In this document: positions 57,182-64,000 of the stretch, in pieces
How the letters are laid out: every line of letters starts with the position of its first letter
Position numbering within the stretch: the first letter of the stretch is position 1
Source of the DNA: Ganoderma boninense
Lineage: Eukaryota > Basidiomycota > Agaricomycetes > Polyporales > Polyporaceae
DNA length: 64,000 nt
Assembly (NCBI GenBank): GCA_002900995.3
Contig: CM035310.1
Coordinates: 3,862,714-3,926,713, forward strand
Direction of reading: 5' to 3'
Translations under genes and position numbers: made by a program
The notes under the pieces: generated by a model
What the model saw: the letters and a program-made list of their open reading frames with translations, nothing else
Told to the model about the DNA's origin: nothing
Database searches by the model: none

Positions 57182-59065
57182 TTAATAGTACGAGTCGCCG
57201 TCGGTCAACTCGCCGTCACGAAGTGCATCCCAGTCATCATGCTCCGGCTCGTACTCCATGCCACACGCGGAACAGTCCGTCTTGACCAGGAAGACTTTGA
57301 GGACGAAACCCTTCAGCTTGAGTCCGACGTCCTGGCACAACTTCCATGCCCAGCTTTCGACCGACTCGGACTCGGTGTCGTTCCCATCGCTACCTTCCTC
57401 ATCCGATGATGGCTGGGAGGCAGAGTCGCCGTCTGCGTCCGAGCCCGAGTCCGATTTGGAGTCGTCTGCGCCGGCATCCGAGCCCTTGGGCACCTTGACG
57501 GTCAACGATCGCAACGGCGTCGCGCGCGCACGGACCCAGGTGCCCAACGTGCGCAAGATGGCATTCGCCAAAGCTCCATCCCGCGCCTTGCCAACACAAA
57601 GCTCGAGGTCCTCAAGCCCCGCGCACAGCCTTCCTCCCTTTGCTTTCCCCTCGTCCTCGAAGCCCTCACTGGCAAACGCCGCGAGCACGAGCCGGACGAG
57701 CGCCCCACCCCCGACCGCAAGCGCCCTCAGGCCCGGCATCCCCGCGAAGAACCGCGCCCAGTCGCGCGCGACGGGCAGCCCGTCCGCAACGTGGAGCTCG
57801 AGGCGGACGAGCGCGGCCGGGACGACGAGCTGCGGGATGCGGGCGAGGAAGAGCCCGCAGTACTCCTGGACGGAGCACAGGTCCTGGTATTCCTCTTTCT
57901 CGGCCACCCGGTCGACCAGCCCGAACACCGTCACCGACCAGCCATCGCCGTCGCTGTCGCCGCTGCCACCTGCCAAGTCACAGTTGCCTGTCTCGCCGGG
58001 GCCGGGGCTGGAGCTGCCGCGCAAGCACACCTCCCCGTCCGCGACGAGGGCGAGGGAGCGCGAGCGGCGGATGGGCGGGAGGGCCTCGGTGATGTTCTGA
58101 GGCACGACGGGGAACGTGTCGCTGGTGGAGTCGTTGCTGCAGTCGGCGTCAACGTGGAACGCGGCGAGGGCGGGGAGGCGCAGGGTCGCGAGCGCCGTCG
58201 GCACGTCGCACGCGAGCTGCTCGAGCGACAGCGAGCGGAGCCTCGGGAGCGTGACGATCGGGAGGACGTTCCGGGGGCGACAGGCGTGCTCCTCGATCAT
58301 GTCCTTGGTGTCGTACATGAAGCAATTCTCCATGTTCAGCTCCTCGAGGTTCGGGCAGGCGCTGAGAAAACGGTGCACGGCCAGGCCGGGGGGCACGGCG
58401 TCCTCGTCGTAGGCGTGCGCGAGGTCAAGCCGCGTGAGACTGAGCAGCGGCGCCCCAGCCGTGGCGGTGGGTGTGATTCTGGACAAGGATAGGCGACGGA
58501 GGCGAGGGAACGCGTCCGGGGTGAATAGCCAGCTCTCCTTGCCGTCCCTCCACGCGTGCATGCTGTCTATCGACAGAAACACGACCGTCGCAGCCACGGC
58601 CATCACGAATTCTGCGACGGCTGGCAGGGAATCGTGGCTGTGGACCTTCAGCTTCTTGACGGGCGGCCTCGGGCTCCTGGCCAGGACGAGCCTCAGCGCG
58701 TCTTCCACCTCTTCGCCGCACTCCTGGGGGTCGCAAACGGAGATATCTAGTGGTGCACCCCGTGCGCGATCCAGTTGTGTCTCCAGAGCGGGATAGTCCA
58801 CAACACCGTCTGAGATGAGGATGGAGGACCATAGTGTAGGGGTCTTGAGGGCGACTTCGCGCCATCTCTTGCAGATCCAGGTGGCGCGAACCCACTCTGC
58901 ATCGAGTCCACGCTCGTTTGGATGATAGGAGTCCTTCAAGTTGTGGAATATCATGGCGAGGATCTCGACAGGGAGTTGCTGAGTGACATCCCGTCGCTGG
59001 ACTCGGCCTGAAGGATGACATGAGCTTGGTCGGGTGGATAGGAGAGCGTACGTACGTCTCTGCAT
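57182..59065 (-). CDS. F-box protein with leucine-rich repeats
   Basis: Single-exon gene of 627 aa from ATG 59065. An F-box at about residues 30-80 (QLPVEILAMIFHNL, WICKRWREVALKTPTLWSSI) follows the fungal pattern and would bind Skp1 in an SCF ubiquitin ligase. Leucine-rich segments follow (LTRLDLAHAYD, CPNLEELNMENC, LPRLRSLSLEQLA, LVRLELHVADG, GLEDLELCVGKA), as a substrate-recognition surface. Then an acidic Ser/Asp-rich stretch (DDSKSDSGSDADGDSA, DEEGSDGNDTESE) and a short C-terminal domain with a CSACG pair. F-box/LRR proteins are strongly expanded in Agaricomycetes; substrate unknown. No defect seen. Confidence 0.9.
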   Translation of the reverse strand: MQRRTYALLSTRPSSCHPSGRVQRRDVTQQLPVEILAMIFHNLKDSYHPNERGLDAEWVRATWICKRWREVALKTPTLWSSILISDGVVDYPALETQLDRARGAPLDISVCDPQECGEEVEDALRLVLARSPRPPVKKLKVHSHDSLPAVAEFVMAVAATVVFLSIDSMHAWRDGKESWLFTPDAFPRLRRLSLSRITPTATAGAPLLSLTRLDLAHAYDEDAVPPGLAVHRFLSACPNLEELNMENCFMYDTKDMIEEHACRPRNVLPIVTLPRLRSLSLEQLACDVPTALATLRLPALAAFHVDADCSNDSTSDTFPVVPQNITEALPPIRRSRSLALVADGEVCLRGSSSPGPGETGNCDLAGGSGDSDGDGWSVTVFGLVDRVAEKEEYQDLCSVQEYCGLFLARIPQLVVPAALVRLELHVADGLPVARDWARFFAGMPGLRALAVGGGALVRLVLAAFASEGFEDEGKAKGGRLCAGLEDLELCVGKARDGALANAILRTLGTWVRARATPLRSLTVKVPKGSDAGADDSKSDSGSDADGDSASQPSSDEEGSDGNDTESESVESWAWKLCQDVGLKLKGFVLKVFLVKTDCSACGMEYEPEHDDWDALRDGELTDGDSYY

Positions 59066-60042
59066 GGTGCTGGTGTTTTCGCAAGCGTGCGCAAAAGCGA
59101 AATTCGAATTTAATGTCTTAGAAGTTCAAGAAGTTATACGATTTCGGACCAGAACAACCGCGTTTTGGTCCAAAATGCAAACGCCGCTACGGTCGTGATG
59201 CTCGTCGTATGCTTCCAAAGGAAAGCTAAAAAACGCGTTAGCCAATCGTCTATCGATAAAGCAATGAAGGTCAGAACAACGTGCTTTGTAACTCGCGCAC
59301 AAATCGAATGGCGCCAGGGGTATTGGATCAAAATTCATTATCATCCCTAGCGAGACAGAATATACAAAGGAAGCGAATAAACAAAGAGTACTCTAGCTCG
59401 TGGACGTTGAGGAAAAGTGGCCAGAGTAGGGATGATGGTCAAGTCGACGAGAGCTGCTTGCACCCGGGCGCCTGAGGCTGTTTGGGCTCGCGTCGCGTGC
59501 TCGGCATCCACTCCACACGGATAGCAGCACAGACGTGCCGCCTGCCCGAGATCATACCTGGCTAGTCCCTGACCTGGTACATACTTAGCGTCGAAGAGGG
59601 GCAGCGTCGTGAAAGGGGGACAGGTCGCCGACAGCCTGAAGCCTTGAAATCCGAGTCTGCAGTGGGGGTGTGTAGGACGGCCATATTCTGGACGCCAGGA
59701 CGTCTAAGTAGAAGTTTCGTGTTGATTTCCAGAGTGAGTCATCAAAGAATGATCTTCAAGAATCAGATTCAGGGTGAAGTCGCCGCAAGTCAGGGCCGTC
59801 CGCGAATGTCTCGCTGGCTGGGGGAGCGCCCAGCGCGAGCATGGGCACACTCCCACGGTCACGGGCTACCATTTCGTCCAAGTTCTCCTCGTTCCGAACT
59901 TCCGAATCCTTGTCGTCCCCCCATCTACAATCTACTAGGTCTTTGACGCTATTTGACACACACTCCACAGCTGGCCTCCCTCATCTTGTTCAGTCCATCA
60001 ATAATATTGTGTCCAGCCTCCACTCCGACTCGTGCCAGCAAG
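59066..60042. other. Divergent intergenic region
   Basis: 5' flanks of the F-box gene and HNH-like copy 3. No gene recognised. Confidence 0.5.
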
Positions 60043-61568
60043 ATGGTCCCGTATACCGCCACTGCAGAGTTCACTCAAGCAGTGGACAATCTCATCGAGG
60101 ATCCCTCCGTCCCCGATACCGTACTCCACTCTCGCGCTCACCAGTATCTTGATGTATTCAACCAATATGATTCTCCTCAAGTGCAACGCGGCGCCGCGTG
60201 GGCAGAACGCATCCACAATGCGTCACCAGGCTATCTCCCCATGTTCACGTCTCTCGGACTGTTCAATGCCATGTATCAGATGGCTGACGAGCTCGGCATG
60301 GTAGCGGGAAAACGGTACGTCTCTGCTGCCATCTGCATATGTGCCGAACATGCTGCCATGCCTCATACCCTCGAACCGCAACTTGAAGTGGGGCAGGCAG
60401 CAAGTGTGGCCCGGGCCCTCCATGACCTCTCGTCGACCTGGGTCGCCTTCGTGCTGTGGCCATGTAAGCTCACCGTCGGTACCATCGAAGTGTGTACTGA
60501 TGTCTGATCCATATTGATTTAACCAGTCTACGCCTTCGCAAACCGAGATACGACCTATGCGTGGCTAGAAGATCTACCAGGGTACAGCTCTGCCGCCGAA
60601 CGTGCAGCGAGAGCGCAAGCCAAAGAGCAGCGCCGTCGTTGCGAAGTGCAGGCGAGTTGCCGTTCCAACCTCCCTTCTTGGTCCTCGATCACAAGTGCTT
60701 CGTTGCTGAACCAGACATGTTCATGCACAGGTGATGGCGCGCGACGACTACCGATGCTTCATGACCGGCTTTTTCGACGGCCGGTCGCCTCACCGCCGCC
60801 GCATCCCGCAAGATCCCCGGTTCTTGTGCTGCGGCATCGCGTCGATCATCCCCTCCGAGGTGTGGGCGCACGAGGTGCGCAACTTGCGAACTTCCGCCTC
60901 TCTCTCTCAGTCTCATTCCCAGGTCATCGGCAACCTGCCGCCTTACAACGCTTCACAGGACGCGCGCTCGCAGGACATCCTCTTCAGCACGCTGGAGCGC
61001 TTCTGCGGCGTGGACCGCGCCACGCTCATCAGAAAGGCAACCCAGGAGCCCCAGAACACCCTCTTCACGTACGTCGCCGTCGCAGACGGCTTCGAGCGGT
61101 TTCTCTGGAGCCTGCACCCCACCGAGGTCCGTCATGCCCATTTCGCATCGGAGTCACCGACTCACGCATAAACCCCCCCCCCGCGCGTAAGATATAAACG
61201 GCTACGCGATCAAGACATACGGGTCCCCCGCCGACGAGGGCTGCCGGCACACGATGACCCACGTCGCCTTCGCCGACCACAGCGCCAACTTCTCCGCGCC
61301 CGGCGCGGGACCAGGGACGGGAGTGGATCTCCCCGACCGCGCGCTGCTGAGGGTGCACGCGGCGCTCGCGGGCGTGCTCCACCACAGCGGCGTGCGCGGC
61401 GCGTTCGCGCTGCTCCGGTACCGCGCGATCTACGCCAGGCTGGCGCATTCGACGTACCCGGAGCCCAGCGGGAGGGCTTTCTGGACGTCGGTCGTGGAGT
61501 ATGCGGGCCCGGAGGTATGCCTGGAGGTCGAGAGAGAGCTTGAGGAGGATGGGTCTGACACAGCCTGA
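60043..61568 (+). CDS. HNH-like family protein, copy 3
   Basis: Paralogue of 54893-56667. Five exons: 60043-60463, 60527-60645, 60731-60874, 60923-61130, 61192-61568; about 422 aa. Same order: FTQAVDNLIED, LFNAMYQMADELGMVAGKRYV, HDLSSTWVAFVLWP, then VMARDDYRCFMTGFFD, IASIIPSEVW, LERFCGVDRATLI, QNTLFTYVAVADGFERFLWS, YAIKTYG, LPDRALLRVHAALAG and a C-terminal VEYAGPEVCLEVE. The HNH histidine positions appear to be Ser (ASIIP) and Ala (ADGFE), so a structural or dead nuclease role is likely. Exon 4's donor is ambiguous: GTCCGT at 61127 would be phase 0, but the acceptor TAAG at 61188-61191 requires phase 1, which GTCATG at 61131 supplies. Intron 3 is 48 bp and has no in-frame stop. Confidence 0.77.
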
Positions 61569-63229
61569 GAGTCTGAGAGTCGAAGTTATGGGCATTTCAT
61601 GTGCCCGATATGTCCCCGGCGGCTTCAGGAGAACGACTTTGGCATGCTCTGCATTTCTATCTACTTGGCGACTTCACCTATTTCCTCCAATATCGACGCA
61701 TAAAGGTGACGCCTATCGCTCGCGACCCCGGAATGCGTCTCTGTAAGTGCCGCGGAGTGGCGATTCTCTCATGCCTGCCAATCTACTGGGAAGGAAGCAA
61801 CATGGGCGTTGTTTCTTGACTCCTCGTACGATGACATAACAATCTGTGATTGGCATCAGCAGAGCACCTCCGCGACTTCGCTTTAGCGGCCACCTGTCAT
61901 TCTAGAGGAGCGCGAGTCATCGGTGCGGGAAGAGGGTGAAGTAACGGTGGAGTGCCAGCTGGGTCGAGGGAGTCGTCGAAAACCCCCCGTTAGTGGCGCA
62001 AGTGTCGGTCCATGAGTGCGTGGCAGGAGCCGAGCAGAAGCAATTGTCGCGGCGGCGGCGGCGTTCTGGCAGCGACGCAAGCGGTGGAGTGGAGCTTAAG
62101 AGTGGGGTGGGGGGCGGAGCGGCTGCCATTGTTCTGCACCGTGACAGATTAAAAACTTGTAACGGGCGTGACGCATCCCCATCGGTCTACGATGGAGGGC
62201 AGGATGGGAGGCGGTGCCCTCATCGGGCGGGCCCATGTTCAGCGCGACTGCGGGACCTCCGGATGACTTAGTGGAATCGCTGGGCCGAGGGTGAGTTTAA
62301 AATAAGCGTAAGTTTGTGTTTGTGTTCAGAGCGCTAACAGAGGCCGACAACTGTAAAAGGGTACGTGTCACGGTTACCGTGTGACGCCTCATGGGAGGCG
62401 TGCGCAGGGCGTGAGTATAGGCACGTTACGAGGGGGCAGTGCCGCTGTTCTGGCGGTCGCGGAGGCTGGTTTGGCGAGGGGGAACGGGGCGGTCTCAAAG
62501 AGGAGTCGAGGACGTCGACGTGGGAGTAAGGAGCGTGGGGTTTGTTTTGAGGGGGTGCGCTGCGTAGAGTGCAGTAGTTGTCCGTGAACGAATGTGCGTG
62601 GCCCGGGGTGTGCAGGGGGCGGCAGGGGTGTTGGGTAGGAGAAGTGCGTTCTGCATTGCCTCGCCCGCATCCCGGTTGCAGGGATCCCCCTGGCCTCATG
62701 CGCGCTGTGCCCTTCCTCGCAGAGGTGTCAAAGTGCCCCCGGGCCTTTTTCCCCGCTGAGGCGGATGGTTAACGCTAAACAACCACTGGCAGCGAGGTTG
62801 TCCAGTCCTCCTGGAGAGGTGGGTGGCGTCCTACGTGCCTGGGGTGTCCAAGGGTAGTGGCGCCCGCGAAGCGGGAGACGGTTAAATGTGCGGAGCTCTG
62901 TTGTTCTTGCCCGCCTGGCGGGGATAGTGTGCAAGAGGGAGAGGCGAGATCGCTGGCTCTCGAGCTGCCATCTGCGCTGCGGCGCGCTGGCGGGGCAGTG
63001 CGAGGGCCTGTGGGTAGTCCTCGGGCTGGGCGTAACATAGTGCTGGGAGGCCCGGATCCGCGCTCGTTCAAGGCGCGAGGGTGGGCGGGGCGGGCGCGGC
63101 GGTTGTCAAGCGGGGTCACCTCGTTTCCCTCACGGGGGCCCATTGGGTGCAAATCCGCGTTGCTATGAACTTCTCCATCCTCGGGGCTCGCCAAAACACA
63201 GCAAACTGACGGGAACCCCAGAAATCCCG
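61569..63229. other. Intergenic, no gene seen
   Basis: Long GC-rich open frames (for example around 62857-63168) lack any recognisable motif or splice pattern. I find no support for a gene. Confidence 0.45.
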
Positions 63230-63790
63230 CTCATGTCGGCCGGACATCAGGGGGGGGGCCGGTCGGGGGGGGGCTACCGGGGGGAAGCTGGGGGCGCCGG
63301 GGATACAAGGGGCGTTCGGGGGGGCGGGGGGGGGGCGGGGGGTACTTCCTCTTCATGTCCGGGGGGGCGGGGGGTCCCCGGGGGGTAAATTGGATATGGG
63401 CGCCAGGTCATGGGGGCCCCCCGAACGGGGGGGACTCATGGGGGGGGGGAAGGGGGGGTTCCAACCAATTTTTGGGGGATGTATCGGGGGTTACTAGACC
63501 GGGGTATTTGCTTAAGGGTCGGGGGGGCGCTGGTCGCGGGGGGAAACCGGGGGCTACCCGAAGGCCGGGGGCGGACGGGGGCCTCGGGGGTTTTTCTTCT
63601 TTGCGGGGGTGGTGGGTCACGGTTTCCCCATGGTTTGGGGGTGAGACGTTCTTATTCATCCCAAATGGGGGGCCGGGGCCCCCTTCAGTTTTTCGGGGGC
63701 TCTTGCCTTCGCCCCAAACCCGTCGTGGGCCCTCCCAGTTCCTGGGCCTTCACCACCGGGGTCAAAACCTCCACCCAGTGAGGGGCCGGG
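63230..63790. other. Probably corrupted G-run-rich sequence
   Basis: Runs of 5-10 G occur every few bases, quite unlike the rest. The texture matches 13010-13990 and suggests poor base-calling near a contig end, not a genuine G-rich locus. Confidence 0.6.
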
Positions 63791-63904
63791 ACATCAGTAC
63801 ATAAACCTCAAAAGGGTCTACACCACAAAGGGGTGTAGGGATTCTACACACCCCACGTAGTTCGAGTCTGCGCGAAATCCAGAGACATAGGTGGGGCGCC
63901 GCGG

Positions 63905-64000
63905 CGCCCTCGCAAAAATTCGTCTTCTTCCCGGCGTTCTGGGCGAACGGGATCGTCCGGTCCGCCGCGCTGTTCAGGAAGGGGGCGCGGTCGGGGGGTC
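63905..64000 (+). CDS. Possible partial exon at window end
   Basis: A frame reading QKFVFFPAFWANGIVRSAAL looks coding and hydrophobic, like part of a membrane protein, but it runs off the window and its upstream side is poor sequence. No family assigned. Confidence 0.2.

Noticed and set aside
63230..63790. G-quadruplex-rich or telomere-like region
   Set aside because: No periodic repeat unit; the irregular G runs match base-calling artefacts seen elsewhere in the window.
1..64000. CRISPR arrays, bacterial operons, ribosome-binding sites
   Set aside because: Spliced eukaryotic genes throughout; no regularly spaced repeats with unique spacers.

Overview
The window is nuclear DNA of a filamentous fungus, almost certainly a mushroom-forming basidiomycete (Agaricomycetes; a wood-decay order such as Polyporales is a guess). 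The signs are genes split by many short GT-AG introns of about 45-90 bp, GC-rich coding exons, and lineage-typical families: HET-domain, F-box/LRR, HNH-like, seven-pass membrane proteins and Tnp2-type transposases. Long Ty3/Gypsy elements and an N gap show a repeat-rich draft assembly. Several stretches look like poor base-calling, and many genes carry single-base indels in G/C runs, so apparent pseudogenes need care.

Layout. 1-2039 has no firm gene. 2040-2789 (+) encodes acireductone dioxygenase (methionine salvage). 3984-5266 (-) encodes an epoxide-hydrolase-like alpha/beta hydrolase. 5609-22905 is a three-level nest of LTR retrotransposons: an outer Gypsy element (-) interrupted by a chromovirus (+, 8472-19290), itself interrupted by a third Gypsy element (-, 12525-18004). 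Each level has its LTR pair and target-site duplication (CTGT, ATTAC, CAGAC), and a small TA-flanked MITE-like insertion sits in the outer element. 24608-26258 and 27136-28746 (+) are tandem paralogues of a multi-pass membrane protein. 29482-31724 (-) is a HET-domain gene with three apparent frameshifts, next to an assembly gap (32059-32158).

33587-54681 is the most interesting region. Near-identical inverted repeats of about 1.36 kb face each other, end in CACACGGGG/CCCCGCGTG and are flanked by TTA on both sides. They enclose seven tightly packed genes, including an uninterrupted Tnp2/CACTA-type transposase next to the right repeat, a nuclease-plus-kinase fusion, a coiled-coil protein, a membrane-anchored WD40 protein and three families without assigned function. 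I read this as one 21.1-kb multi-gene CACTA-like transposon. It lies between members of an HNH-like family: a 3' fragment at 32223-32583 on its left, and two copies (54893-56667 and 60043-61568) on its right, with an F-box/LRR gene (57182-59065) between those two.

61569-64000 shows no firm gene and includes a G-run-rich stretch of doubtful sequence. Host functions are unrelated housekeeping, recognition and signalling genes; the coordinated unit is the putative transposon, where transposase, likely DNA-binding or accessory proteins and cargo travel together.
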